Source: Rehmannia glutinosa
Lineage: Eukaryota > Streptophyta > Magnoliopsida > Lamiales > Orobanchaceae
DNA length: 64,000 nt
Assembly: GCA_016081115.2 (NCBI GenBank)
Contig: JABTTQ020001754.1
Span: forward strand, 1 to 64,000
Direction: 5' to 3'
Shown: positions 1 through 11,639 of the stretch, one piece after another
How the letters are laid out: every line of letters starts with the position of its first letter
Numbering within the stretch: position 1 is the stretch's first letter
The notes under the pieces: generated by a model
What the model was told of the DNA's origin: nothing
Database searches by the model: none
Seen by the model: the letters and a program-made list of their open reading frames with translations, nothing else
Program-made: the position numbers and the translations under genes

Positions 1-307
1 CAGTTACGTATTGCTGCTTGGGGATTGGAAAAAAAAATTAGAAAAAAACACGACCGGGTCGCATAAAAAGCACGGTCAGAAATTACACATCTAATTCATG
101 AACACACTCTCGGCCGTGTTCAAAAAAATCCAAAGTTTTGTAGGAAAATTGCATCGAACACGCCCAGATACTGGGTGCTTTTCACACTACTGCAGCTGCA
201 AAAATTTGAAAAAATTTATCGAAAAATTGCATCGAACATGCCCGCTACGCGCACTACTGTGTTTTTATTAAAAATAAAAATTTTTTTCAAAAAAAAAAAA
301 CTCAAAA

Positions 308-349
<42 letters not shown>

Positions 350-1509
350 ATGTATTTCACCAGATTCTAGTTGTGTATCCTTGATTGTATGAAGATGTCA
401 ATGGTTGTTTCGTATTTAACAACCCAATGGTCGCTCAATACCGATTTCACTTTCTAAAGAAGGTCGCATTTTCTTTTCCACCTCTTTTATTTTCTCTTAC
501 AAGGTGGTTGATTTTCGAGTGTTTTGCTTTGTGTTCATTTATCTCTTTCTTTCACATCGAGGACAATTTAACCTTTAAAGTCGATGGGTGCACTACATTC
601 TTAGTTTGTGTGTGCTTGCTTTTATTTTTAGTTTCATTTAAAAGAGGTAATTTTTTTAACAAATTGAGTGTTTCATAGCCAATAACTTAGCCCAATTACA
701 CCAAAATTAACTTTTTGATTTTATGTTTTTAATGTGAAGCAATTGATCAAGCCCAGATAGATCGATGTGTATGTGTAAGCAATTTTTGATCGATTTCCAA
801 CTCCACAATACTTGGATTTGTTGGGCGCATTTACTTAATAAAAAGCCTTATGGTTGCGAACGCTTGAGAATTCAACATTTACTGTGGTTAACTAGTTGTT
901 ATACTGCTTGCAAAAAAAATGAAAAAAAAAGTTACAGAAGAAAAAAAAAGGAATCCAACGAGGTTATACTCTATTTGTTGTTGCTTCTTAGTAACTAGAG
1001 CATTCATGAGCCCCATGTTTGTCTTTTACGTAAAACTACGATACACAAATACTTAGTAATGTGGAACCACACCCTGGTGAGTGTTCAACGAAAATCCAAA
1101 ATATAAACCTAAATAAGCACGCCCGACAGACCTACAAAAAAATCGAAAGGGAGAATGTATATTCTCGACCATTCCACAAAAGTCACAAGGTTTTTGCTAT
1201 ACGACTAGTAGCGTCTACAAATGATCCACGAATTAGATTTCACGACATTATCAATCGCTATTCATAACTATCAATATTTGTGAGTGATGATTTCAAGTTT
1301 GAATACGCCCGCCGATGTTACGCTTCGACAATGAACGCTGCAAAATTGTGTTTTTAATGAATGGTTAATTCTGCCGTAGGCGCTAAGAACTCACCGCCAG
1401 GTTCAATGCGGTTGAAAAAGAAAAAAAAAATCAGGTGTTTTAATTTATTGAATCATTTTTTTGATTTAATGTTTTGCTTGAGGACAAGCAAAGTTCAAAG
1501 TTATGGCTT
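1..1509 (+). mobile_element. Decayed Gypsy (Athila/Tat-like) 3' noncoding region
   Basis: No credible protein is visible. Two motifs typical of the noncoding tail of Athila/Tat-type Gypsy elements can be read: a 'TCGAGGACAATTTAAC' block near 555-575 and 'GCTTGAGGACAAGCAAAG' near 1476-1493, the sequence that normally precedes the polypurine tract and the 3' LTR. The first 250 bases carry several 'GGCCGTGTTC'/'AACACGCCC' pieces like the GGCCGTG-rich spacers at 28.4 and 34.9 kb. Poly(A/T) runs and frameshifts elsewhere give only chance reading frames. Family assignment is an inference from these noncoding motifs. Confidence 0.45.
312..347. repeat. (TA)n microsatellite
   Basis: An uninterrupted TA dinucleotide run of about 36 bases, directly visible. 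It sits in noncoding Gypsy-derived sequence. Confidence 0.95.
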
Positions 1510-2150
1510 GATAAGTGGTCTTTTTTACGAGTGTTTTATGTGTAGGATACGGGCATGACTGAGTTATTTTACTGCTAGCTTACAATTTTTGATTTGCATG
1601 GTTCATACCATCGGTGTGTTTTTATTGGTGTAGATTGGATGATTTGAGCCGTTTTTGGTGAATTTTGGGCCATGGTTTCATGTCAAACATACCTCGGGCT
1701 TCGGATGCAAAAACACCCAAAATCCTGGGCTAAACGCTGGCCATTTCTGTGGCTCTTTTCATCAAACACGGGCAGTGGTGGGGCTTTAAGCACTACGCAG
1801 CTTAAAAGTCAAAATCCAGCAATTTTTCTAATTCTGACGCATCAAACACGCTAAAGTCGCGCTTGAAGCCAATGCTGTCTGAAAAACCCAAAAACACTAC
1901 GCTCATATTTTTGAAAGCACTACGTTGTTGGCCCGCATCGGTTTTTCAAGGAAATTACGAGACTCCTCTTTTGCCTGACAACCTCGAGCAACTTTTACAC
2001 CTCATTTCGATGCACCAAACTCTATTATTCCTCAATTGTCATGTGGACAATAATGATTCAACCAACTAAATCCATGAATGTGCACACAATGATTCAACCA
2101 ACAAACATGTGTGCTGAGCATTTGTTAGCATTATTGATGTGTTCTTTCAC
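1510..2150 (+). mobile_element. Probable LTR start of the decayed Gypsy element
   Basis: The sequence after the GAGGACAAGC motif begins TGATAAGTGG, as expected for an LTR after its polypurine tract. It then contains repeated 'CATCAAACACG' and 'CACTACG' phrases. No protein is convincing. The right edge cannot be fixed because no CA end with target duplication was found. A short duplication of 'CAATGATTCAACCAAC' lies at about 2050-2105. Confidence 0.35.
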
Positions 2151-2222
2151 AAAGATGGTGCCTATAAAGCAAGAAGCCTGAGCTGGAAAGATATATAACT
2201 ATGTAATATCATTCATATGCAG

Positions 2223-2391
2223 AGATTCATTGCGTTTAATATTTCGAAAGGGAATTGGGACTCAAGAGGTCTGATGAGTAAGCTTGTAGCAACATTGGAG
2301 CAAGGCGCTCGATCAACATCATCTAATGCGCTTAAGAGTTTATCGATTTCAGAAGATAAGTACACCATGTTTACAACACTTAAATCTTCAG
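2223..2391 (+). pseudogene. Exon-like island of unknown gene
   Basis: 169 bases are open in one plus frame and bounded by a good acceptor (ATATGCAG at the left) and a donor (TTCAG/GTAATT at the right). The translation begins RFIAFNISKGNWDSRGL and ends FTTLKSSG. Its composition is balanced and protein-like, unlike the AT-rich flanks. I do not recognise the family. No partner exon is visible within several kb, so it is either a stray exon captured by a transposon or a relic of a disrupted gene. The minus strand is also open here, which weakens the case. Called mainly on splice signals and composition. Confidence 0.3.
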
Positions 2392-2399
2392 GTAATTTA

Positions 2400-3480
2400 T
2401 TCTTTGTCAAAATCACTTAGTAGCCAAACCACTAAATATTTAAATGTAATGAACCCTGTAACGGGATTTCGTGATTGGGCGTTTGTATGTTTTTAATAAA
2501 ATTTTCACGTTCTCAGGTGATTCACTTATATCATGTTTATTTCATTCAAGTTGATATTTCCTAAAGATATTAATTTGATATTTATTCCTTATCTGATAAT
2601 CGAAAGATTTATGGTGGAAAGAACTCATATATGAAAAGAGTTGCATGCAATCCTGTGACATAGACTATTGATAACCTTCCGAATTAAAGTCAAAACCTAA
2701 TACGGGAATTCATAAACGTTATAACGCACTTATTTCTTTTTTAATTCGTAAAGAGATTTTAGCTTAATCAACTGAGATTAGGAGTTACTGAGAAAGGGTT
2801 TAACTTAAACGAATTTCTACTTGCATCCACATAATGAGATTTTATTAAAACAGGCTGGTTTGCTAAGGCTTATGGTCAGATTTTTATCTCGACGGGAATC
2901 ACAAAAACATTCTGCAGGATTTACATTCAACACATTTCTATCTCTTGATTTCTCATTCTACAATCTATTTTTATTTCTGATTTCTTTTTGTAAGCTTGCA
3001 ATTATCTTAAATTCTCTATTTTTCATTTTAACAAACAAAACTCTAAAATTACTAGATTAGATAACAAAAAGACTGTAATTATTAAGACTTATAATCCTCA
3101 GTGGGGAATGACACTCTGTGACTAATAATCTATACTACAAACGATGTGTGCACTTGTCTATGGTTTTTCTGTGAGTAGCTTTTTGAGCCATCAAGAATCA
3201 CAAAACATTCTGTATATTTACATTCAACACATTTCTATCTCTCGATTTCATTCTACAACTGCTTTTATTCGATTTCTTTTCTAAGTTGCAATTATCTTAA
3301 ATTTATTTTTCATTTTAATAACAAAATTGAAAAATTACTATTTTTATATTTTTTTTTAAAAAAATTAAAAAAATAAAAATAAAAAAAGAAAAAAAAATAA
3401 AAATTTTCTTTTTTTTCTTTTTTTTAAAAATAAAAAATGATTTAAAAAAATAAATATAAAAAAAATAAATAAAATAAAAA
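2400..3480. repeat. AT-rich LTR-like DNA with a ~150-bp duplication and poly(A/T) tract
   Basis: The segment at about 2890-3050 (containing 'TTACATTCAACACATTTC') is repeated with divergence at about 3195-3340. A tract of almost pure A and T runs from about 3340 to 3480 and creates long but meaningless Phe/Ile/Lys reading frames. No gene is supported. Confidence 0.6.
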
Positions 3481-3489
3481 AATAAATAA

Positions 3490-4169
3490 TCACCAATCAA
3501 ATACCCGCACGCATAATTTCTGTATAGAGTGAGTTTGTACTTTATCGAAGGGCTTAAGTGGTGCTGGCAAGAGCAGAGGTACTTCCACCACCGCCCAAGC
3601 ACCTAAAGATAGGTGTACATTGATCCACAAAAGAATGGAATCAACTACTCGTCCTGGTAATGATACACTTGAAAACATCAAGTTGGGAGTAGGAAGAATT
3701 TTAAGAGTTAGAGAAGATATAAAGCCGAAACAAAAGTGCTAATCCGCAGTGGGAAGAAAGGCAATAAGTGAAGCATTCTCACAAGCTAAAAGAGCTTTTG
3801 AAAAAGATAAAAAGGAAAACGAAGAGAGTCAAGAAGATGAGAGAGTTATTACTAAATCGATGCATCAAGACGATCGATCTCTTCATCAGATTTACTTAGC
3901 CGTGAAATACAAATTTCTGTAAACTTTTTCCCTTATGCAGTCCGATATCAAGAATAATGTGCTCTCCGATACAGCTTGCATAGATATTATAGCTCCGATA
4001 CAATGTATGTGGTATATTTTGTAAAAGTTGCTTGTAAAGTGCAAGAGTAAAGTACAAAGAATGATATGTTTAAATAAATCGACATATATTCTACACATAC
4101 ATTCTTTGTTACCGCACTATTTACTTTCATATAATTATTTAAGTTTTGGCATCATCAAAAAGCGGAAAT
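3490..4169 (+). pseudogene. 3' end of SIRE-type Copia internal region (env-position ORF remnant)
   Basis: The stretch at 3700-3850 would encode a charged Lys/Glu-rich segment like the coiled-coil tail at 22.95-23.15 kb. The noncoding part at 4020-4169 matches 23270-23390 and ends with 'GGCATCATCAAAAAG', a phrase I associate with the 3' junction of SIRE/Maximus Copia elements (polypurine tract next to the LTR). Frameshifts prevent any intact product. It is the upstream flank of the LTR that starts at 4170. Confidence 0.5.
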
Positions 4170-5624
4170 TGTTATGAAAATTTATGTTTGTGATTGAATT
4201 TGACAATTACGTAAAACTTGTAACATAAAGTTGGCACCCATTTTTTTTTGTAATTCAACTCAGACGACAGACTACATGAGCCGAGTCGAGCCACTGCAGC
4301 TGAAGATTACAAGAGTCGACTCAAGACCCAAGAGAAACCCAAAGGTGTCACCGTGTGGAGCCAAGTGAAGGATCACTGTTGATTGTAAAAACCTACTTCA
4401 GCCAATGACCGATTACCTAAGCCATTCTAAAATGATCGGAATCGAACAAAGGGGCATGTACATACACTTGAAAATTGACAGAGATCCGTCAATAGTTAAG
4501 TGCTTTATCGAAATGTTAATGTATTAGGGCCGCCAAAGACAAAGTTATTTTGTCAAAGAGTGCAAAAGCATGTAACCACATGATGTACCCGAAAACCAGA
4601 GAGACCAAGGAAAGGTCAGCAGAGCATTAAAATCACAGCGATCTCATTAATGCCGCAAGATGCATATTAACAACCTATTTAGAGCCGGGATTTGAAATAT
4701 ATGTCTATCTCTTCAACCACATATTTTCAAATCACACTATAAAAGGCCGAGGGGATGTTAAGGAGAGAATGTTACAAATTTCTTAAGACAATCAAGATTA
4801 AAGCCAAGCAAAACCTCGCAAATAACTTGTTTTCAAAGCATAATCCTCAAATTTCTAAAATCGGCTGAACTAAATCCAACACACTTAGTGAAGGGGAAAG
4901 ATTACTTCCAATGGGTTGAAGAGGAAACCTTTGAAAAACAAAACGGGTCTACTCTCCGGCGTCAAGGAGAAAAGAGTAGTGCTCTAGTTCAACCGTGTTT
5001 TCGCTCGCTGAAGACTGTGTGATCAATTCCAAAGAGTTCGAGGGAGCCAAGTAGCAAGACAACTGCTTTGTGAAGAAGTCGTAGTTCTAGAGCAAATGTA
5101 TGTGTGGGATCAAGGTCAGATTCGATCAAGGACTACTAGGAACCACAAGATCTCACATTAATGGGATTCCTCCAGAGTTATAAGAGGATTGTATTTAATT
5201 ACCCCATCCGAAACCACTATAAAAATTTGTCATGTCTTATTTACTTACAACACTTTAATTTCTGTGGCTACATATATTTGCTGCTAAGTTATATCCGCGA
5301 ACTCAACTCGATAATAACATTTACTAAAAATGTTGTTGGAAAACAAGTTTAAAACATTGTTATGTAAAAGTTTCGCTAACAAAACCAAATCAACCGTGAA
5401 TTTAAGAGGGTGGTTAGCTAATCCCACCGAAAGAAGTACTATCAACAACTCGCCTAGTCTCGCGGAGTGGGTAACTTTGTCAAGTAAGCCAACCTAGTCA
5501 GTCTCCCTAAGGATCGAGCCGATTTAGTTAACTCTCAAAAATATTTAAAAGGATTTCAATCGATTATTTGGTGCGTTTATTCAAACCCTTCTAAAACCTT
5601 ACTACTCACCCTCTGGGACCCACA
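4170..5624 (+). mobile_element. SIRE-type Copia 3' LTR (copy A)
   Basis: It starts TGTTATGAAAATTT after the CATCAAAAAG tract and ends GGGACCCACA. It aligns along its length with the LTRs at 23391-24805 and 59500-61017; shared landmarks are 'GGCACCC' near 4238, 'TATAAAAGGCCGAGG' near 4739 (a probable TATA region) and the 'GGGACC(C/T)ACA' end. The length of 1455 bp agrees with the other copies. The polypurine tract just upstream and the absence of a primer-binding site just downstream make it a 3' LTR. No 5' partner is in the window. Confidence 0.75.
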
Positions 5625-5639
5625 AGCCCAGACTTCTAG

Positions 5640-7850
5640 GTGTCCGGCTATCTTTCTTTGCCAACTTTTGTCATCTGATTGCTTGACAAGGCCTTCTCAA
5701 AGTCCACATGAGAACCTGTGACATTCCTCCGAGTTTGTAAAGCTAGAGCCATCACAGGCTTATTTCAGATTTTCTTGAGAATGTTCGAAGAACTAGAAAG
5801 TGGTTTCTTGCAAGAGAACACTTGTGAATTTCCTCACAATCTTGAGAGGAAAAATGAGAGGAGAGGAGAAAATAACTCTTTGGATATATATGAGACATGA
5901 AAGGATGGTTTAAAATCTCAGCGTTTGGCGCGATTAACGTCAAGATTAAACCACGCAAAAGGCATTAATCACGTCAGAATTAATGCGGCAAAGATTTTTA
6001 TATCCACCCCATGAATATCATATAGCTTTATCGCGGCCGGGTATTTAACAAAAAGCCTTCGACGCCATGTGTCAAACATTCTACTTAATTACAAATGACT
6101 CGTTTTCACAATTTAGTTCATAATGAGTCAGCTCATTTGGCTTACTTGACTTCTACTTCTATCTTCCTTTATTCTCCCTGATATATCTGTCTGCTCAGCC
6201 TAACCTCGATTCTCTACTAAAAACGACCGTGAAGGCTACTTTATCGTGTCGATGAGTAAAACTTTTCTCGAAATGACTCTAACGCCTTTACTTACTAATG
6301 TAGCTTCTCGAGCATATTAACTTACAAATTAATCAAACCAAGATCATTCTAAGTTCTTCAAATCTTCGATTCACATATGGCTTTGTGAATATATCAATGA
6401 ATCAAGCTCGCTAATACATTCTAATGTGTCAGTTTTCTTAATACGATCTCACGGCGATACCCGACATCATCGCTGCTTTGTTCTGAGTGTAATAATCGAT
6501 TTTAAGTTATCGCACAAGATCAGGTTATCACAATACAATCGAATTTCTTTCTCTTCAATGTTATAATCTCTACTGATACATCATCCATAAACTGGGCAAT
6601 AACAGCTTGCCTGGCACAACATATTCGCTTCAGCCAGCATGTAGCTGCAGTAAGTTCCCTGGCCGGGCTCCCATCAAAATCCGGTAGCAGGTCGGGTCGA
6701 TCGGGCTATATTTCCAGCTCAAAATGACTAGATTTTTTGTCCCAAAATGCACAGCTCAAAAACCGGTCGGCCTGGGCTTGACCGACTTTTCTTTTCAGAT
6801 TCATTAGCCTGGGCCAGCTACAAAAATACCCATTTACTATTTGAAATTCTGCACCCTGTACCTCCCAACCCAATTTTTTGCTTCAGTTCGATGGTTCCAA
6901 GACCGAGCCAGCCGATTCGACACTTATATAGCCATTGACTCGTTTTCACAACTAATAAGCTAACTGCTTTCCAAGCATTTAACAAAGCACCAAACGACTT
7001 TTCTATCAACACTACATCCAAAGATACTAAGTCCGAGTATCCAATCAACCTTGAATCCACCTTCTTTCGATACCATAAGCCAACTTCGCTACTCACAACA
7101 TTCTGATTCTTTTTGCTGCAACATATGACTTTTTAGAGCAGAATGATACGGTACGCACACTATCAGCAATTGCACCAGCCGCCTGGGGCCGTTGGCAGCA
7201 GCAATGATCTGAACGAAGTCTTCATATCTCGCCTCGCATCTATTGCTTCGCTTCGCATCCATATCCATCTGACATAAGTATTCATTGGAATTCTTCAATG
7301 CGATGATTTCTCTTCCATATTAAATTCTTCATTGCCTGGTATATTTCGCCTTTGACTTAGCTTGGAGCTTCCATCTTTCATTTATGTTTGACTGAAGACT
7401 AGGAAGAAAGTCGCTTTTTTCCAAAGATACTCATCTTCAGTTCTCGCATGTTTTCGAGAACTTAATACATATTTGTTATGTGATTCAAAGATGACGCTAT
7501 CCACATATATTTTAAACAAATAAGATATTTTCCATCTCAATTCAAGAGGTGTTCTATCAATCTCATTTTGGTGAATCCATTGTCCGTAAGAAATCGAGAC
7601 AACGTATCATACCATGTTCTCGTGTTTGCTTCCAAACCATGCTTTCGAGCTTATAAATTGCTCCGCTAAACTCCTCGGATGTTGTTCCACTTCTTCTTCC
7701 ATGTTCATTAGAAAATTAATTTTTCACATCCATTGATAAATCGCGAAGTTTGTGTGTAGCATAACCAAGAAAAAACTTATCAAGCCTAACTGCACAAAGG
7801 TTTCTTCAAAATCTATTCCTTCTTCTTGGAAACACTGGCTACTAACTTCA
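5640..7850 (-). pseudogene. SIRE-type Copia fragment, minus strand (RT-RNase H-start of env-position ORF)
   Basis: Read on the minus strand, about 7850-7690 encodes a broken reverse-transcriptase segment (EEGIDFEETF, then FFLVMLHTNFAIYQ). About 7290-7230 gives the linker with MDMDA. About 7090-6930 gives the RNase H segment with EVGLWY and LIGYSD, and 6650-6340 gives the Asp/Thr/Ser RNase H core and its LTKP-like end in several frames. About 5740-5640 matches the start of the env-position ORF seen at 19135. Stops and frameshifts are frequent. The same region in copy C (58.3-59.5 kb) is clearly homologous. It is interrupted by a likely MITE at about 6655-6928. Confidence 0.7.
6655..6928. mobile_element. 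Probable small non-autonomous insertion in the Copia RNase H
   Basis: About 270 bases interrupt the alignment with the homologous Copia piece at 59.0-59.2 kb, between 'TGTAGCT' and 'TATAGCCATTGACTCG'. The insert is richer in GGCC/CCGGGCT words than its host and resembles the CCGGGC-rich hAT MITE at 57849-58142. No unequivocal target duplication was found, so the ends are approximate. Confidence 0.35.
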
Positions 7851-8649
7851 CAGTAGCTATGAATAATGATTTTGATGAAACTTTGCACATGTTTCCAAAT
7901 CGAAGCACAAGGATTTTTCTTGGTTATGCTATTGGACACGTTAACTTCACAATCTATCAAATGGATGTGAAGAGTGCATTTATGAACGAACTGGAAGAAG
8001 TCAGGTAATAACTGTTTGAGCGTAAAAACTATCGAGACAAAGTCTACAAGCTCAAGTTACTTGTATGGCTTTAAAGAAAGCACACAGAGCTTATTATGAT
8101 ACATTGTCTCTGCTTTCTTATAGACTATGGATTTACTAAAGTGAAAGATTATAACACTTTAGTTCACAGCACGGAGTAGACATTCATTGTTCTCAAATTA
8201 TGCGGATTTACATCATTCACCCACAAACAAAGAGTCAGGAGGACAAATTCTCAAACCTATACAAGGAAGCTTAACAGAGTATGACGGAGAACCGACTTTC
8301 TTCCTAGGTCTTCAGAAAGTCAAACAAATGAAGGATTGAACCTTCACAAGTTAAACCAAATATATTCGTGAGATTTAATGAAGAAAATTGCATGGAAGAG
8401 AAGTCATCCGTGAAGATTCCCATGAATACTTCTAAGGAAGATGGATATGGATGCGTATGAAAAATCGCTTGATCAAACAAGATATAGAGCACTCGATCGG
8501 GATCATTGTTTCCATCGACTAGCAGTACTGCACATCACCTTTGCTGTTGGTATGTGCTAGATTTCGCCCCGCTCCTACGGAAGTCATACATGATCAGCCT
8601 AAGAGAATCCTAAGATATTTGAAGGGAAAGCGAATAAGTTGTCTTATGG
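7826..8649 (+). pseudogene. SIRE-type Copia RT/RNase H, left part of split element
   Basis: The plus strand encodes a reverse-transcriptase segment with YQMDVKSAFMN, the conserved block containing the first catalytic Asp of Copia RTs, followed by 'EELEEV'-like residues. Further on, IPMNTS (about 8420) and ILRYLKG (about 8610) mark the RT/RNase H linker. Several frameshifts are present. The frame runs up to 8649, where the Tekay element is inserted, and resumes at 18150 with YQKEGG: the two halves join to the standard Copia phrase LR-YLKG...WYxKEGG. The left end abuts the inverted Copia fragment at about 7.83 kb. Confidence 0.75.
8645..8649. repeat. Target-site duplication TATGG (left) of the Tekay element
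   Basis: TATGG immediately precedes the LTR start TGTAGC and is repeated at 18150-18154 immediately after the LTR end GTTACA. Confidence 0.9.
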
Positions 8650-9574
8650 TGTAGCTCTTTTTCTAGCTTACTTAAATAAATTTTAATGCGGAAATAATCA
8701 AAATACTCTAAAGAAATCCTAAAATACGTGGACCATAAAAATCCTACTTAGTTCGAAACCTCGCAGCTGAAATAAATACTAAAACTATTAGTCCAAACAA
8801 TCATATCAAAAAATAAAACGACGCCCACATTAAATATACTAATAACTCAACTCGACAAAACATAAGTTCAATCAAGGACATGGGTTTCCGAGTCATCAAG
8901 CGCTACGCCATCTCCTCTTCCTCCTCATTATTCTCATCCAAAAAAAACAATATTCGCGGATTTGTTCTTTAGCGAGCTCAACAAGTAATCCTACGCATGA
9001 ATGCGTGCATAATGCAATGACTCAACTTAGTTAAATTGTATTTTCTTTACTTAAAATCCTTTTTCTGTACATACTTAAAACTTTCTCTTTCTTTCTTTAC
9101 ATAAGACGCTCCCAGACGCGAGCTCGCTTGGTAATACATCGTTTTAATCACTGGTCGCGATAGCTGGCCTTGTTATTTGGAACCCGATAACATTTTGCCC
9201 GAAGGGCACATTTCCATTCGCTTTGCCCGGCCCTTTCTCTTGAACATTAATATTAGCCGCAGCGCACATTGCCTTAACGCCGGTCCCCCCGCGCCCATTT
9301 CCCACTACTCCAAAAGATCATAGAACAATGTCCCCATTTTTCTTTCTCAAAACATTATTTTTTATGACCTAACTTTACTTAATGTTTGGATGCTCATGAA
9401 ATGCTATGAACATACGTTAATATGATGCATGAACCTAAGTGATACAACTTCAATTGAATACAAACATAAACTTAAAGAGGATAAGCATAATAATTAAATC
9501 ACATTAATTAGCATATTAAAAGTAACCATGACATAAAACATGTAACGAGGATAAACTTACATTCGTATACTCAA

Positions 9575-9900
9575 CAATACCTTACATGTCAATTAGTTAA
9601 GCGAGAAACCTCACATTCAATTGGTTAGAAAACCAAGTATCCAATTAGTTAAAGGGGAAAACCCTATATCCAATTAGTTAACTTTGGAACACCATATATT
9701 CATTTAGTTAAGGGAAAACCTTACATTCGCTAGTCGCTTTAAAACCCTATATTAATTTAGTCAAGGGAAAACCTTATATTCATTTAGTTATGGAAAACTC
9801 TACATTTAATTAGCTAAGGGATAAAACCCTTGTTCAACTAATTAGTGAAAACCTATATTCAATTAACTAGAAATAAACTATATATTCCATTAATTAGCTT
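9575..9900. repeat. Tandem array of ~26-30-bp units inside the left Tekay LTR
   Basis: About ten degenerate units of the form 'ATTCAATTAGTTAAGGG' followed by AAAACC(C) and TATA. The same array is at 16790-17110 in the other LTR, so it belonged to the element when it inserted. It is noncoding. Confidence 0.85.
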
Positions 9901-10077
9901 AATTTCTGTTACTAATTAATACCTAACAAAAGTTAAGGAAAAACAGATATAACAAGATTTTTAACTTGGAAGAAAAGAGAAATATAATATTTCATGTAAC
10001 TAAAACCAAAGGAAACCAATTTTTTAACTTAGAAAAACAGTAACATCTCATATGGCTAAACCAATGAAACTAACTTT

Positions 10078-10079
<2 letters not shown>

Positions 10080-10126
<47 letters not shown>

Positions 10127-10127
10127 T
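10080..10127. repeat. (TA)n microsatellite in left LTR
   Basis: A pure TA run of about 48 bases. At the matching place in the right LTR (about 17297-17330) the run is roughly half as long and broken, showing length change since insertion. Confidence 0.95.
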
Positions 10128-11059
10128 TGAAAGGTATTATATCTTCAGGCCTCCATAAATAATTTGAAGGAAATAGAAACTTTATCCATCAAACTAATTG
10201 ATTTACATCAGATTCCTATTAACAGTAAAGAATAATTGAACAATGTCAAATAACATGAATTAGCAAAGCTGATTCGGACACGTAGTGTTCGGCATATGGA
10301 TAATGAGTTCACACACTTTGAAAACTTAAACCTACAAAAACCATATTCATGTTCGGACGAAAATACAAACTCAAAACATAAAGAAAATCACAAACAACTT
10401 TAGCAGCAAGCCTTCAGTTCTACATCCGGATAATTCGAATTCTAATTATATATCAAGTCAACGAGATTACTTACATAATCACACACACACACATCAATTC
10501 AATCAATCAGCGCAAGCCTTCGCTTAATATAACAATAACTAAAACCTATATCTATATGAAACTAAAGAGATTACTTGCCCTCGCCGATTTAGGGTACAGA
10601 AATCCTTTTTCAGGTCCCTTTCAATCAACCCTCTTTTTTTTTTTCTTCCCTTTCTTTTCTCCTCTCTCGCCGATTCCCTCACTCTCTCAGGCGTCTCCTA
10701 CCGTGTTCCCAAAGTGTGTGTTTTACGTGTCTTATATCTGTGGTTTTCACCTAATTCCACTGGGCTAGGTTTAGAGCACATGGGCTTATACTTACCTTAC
10801 TAACACTATGGGCTTGGTTAAAACTCTAGTCCAAATAAGAGCCCAAAGTGTTTTATAAAACCCAATTAAAATAAAGTCATTATAAAATCTAGAAATAATC
10901 CAATAAAATAATTAAATAATGTCATTACGAAATTAAATAAATTCGGTCAGCATCATCCTCCTCTTATAAAAGTTTCATTCTCGAAACTTGTCAAGTACAA
11001 TTAAATCAAATATGAAGGATGAAAATAAATTTAAAGAAAGGCTTAGTCCTTAGCAAAAA

Positions 11060-11430
11060 GCTTGGGGGTATATAACGCATCTCATCTTCACGCTCCCACG
11101 TGGCTTCTTCCATGGCGTGATTCTTCCATAACACTTTCGACTAATGTGACCTTTGTTCTTCTAAGCTCTTTCTCGACTCTATCCAAGATTCTCATTGGCC
11201 TCTCTTCATATGTTAAGTCTTCACGAAGATCAATTGTCTCGTAGCTTAAGATGTGTGATTGGTCCTAATGTACTTTTTCAAAGATAGAAACATGGAAAAC
11301 ATTGTGAACTCCGCTAATGTCGAGGTAGGCGATTCAATATGCTAAATCGCCTATTCTCTCTAAGATTTCAAATGGCCCAACGTATTTAGGCTTAACTTTC
11401 CTTCTTTCCGAACCTCATAACTCCTTTCAT
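11060..11430 (-). pseudogene. Tekay pol C-terminus (integrase end and chromodomain)
   Basis: On the minus strand MKGVMRFGKKGKLS (about 11440-11400) and a degraded GPFEIL-like block (about 11370) form the end of integrase. ILDRVEKELRRTKVTLV (about 11190-11140) precedes a tryptophan-containing stretch readable across a frameshift as EEATWERED (about 11105-11080). This LDR...V.WxxH..EEATWE pattern is that of the C-terminal chromodomain of chromoviruses, which in the family binds histone marks and steers integration. Frameshifts break it here. Confidence 0.65.
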
Positions 11431-11639
11431 TGGTGCTACCTTTAAGAAAGACGACTTCCTATCGCAAATTTAGCGAAGCCATTCTCTTATCAAGATAACT
11501 CTTTGTCGATTTTGAGAGCACATTCTTCCGAATCTTTTCAACTACTTCGGCCGCTTGTTGTACCAACTCGGGCCTATCGCTTTTCTTTTCACCAACCTCA
11601 TCCCAACGCAATCGGTGATCGACATTTTCTCCCTACAAT

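Larger units (their letters stand above)
8650..10953 (-). repeat. Tekay element LTR (3' LTR in element orientation)
   Basis: In plus orientation it starts TGTAGC and ends near GGTCAGCA/GCATCA (10952-10955). It aligns end to end with 15874-18149. Just right of it, 'CATCCTCCTCTTATAAAAG' reads on the minus strand as AAGAGGAGGATG, a good polypurine tract, which makes this the 3' LTR. It contains a degenerate tandem array (9575-9900) and a (TA)n run (10080-10127). Confidence 0.85.

Noticed and set aside
3315..3602. Reading frame rich in Phe/Ile/Lys on the minus strand
   Set aside because: It is translation of an A/T homopolymer tract, with no domain or sensible composition.
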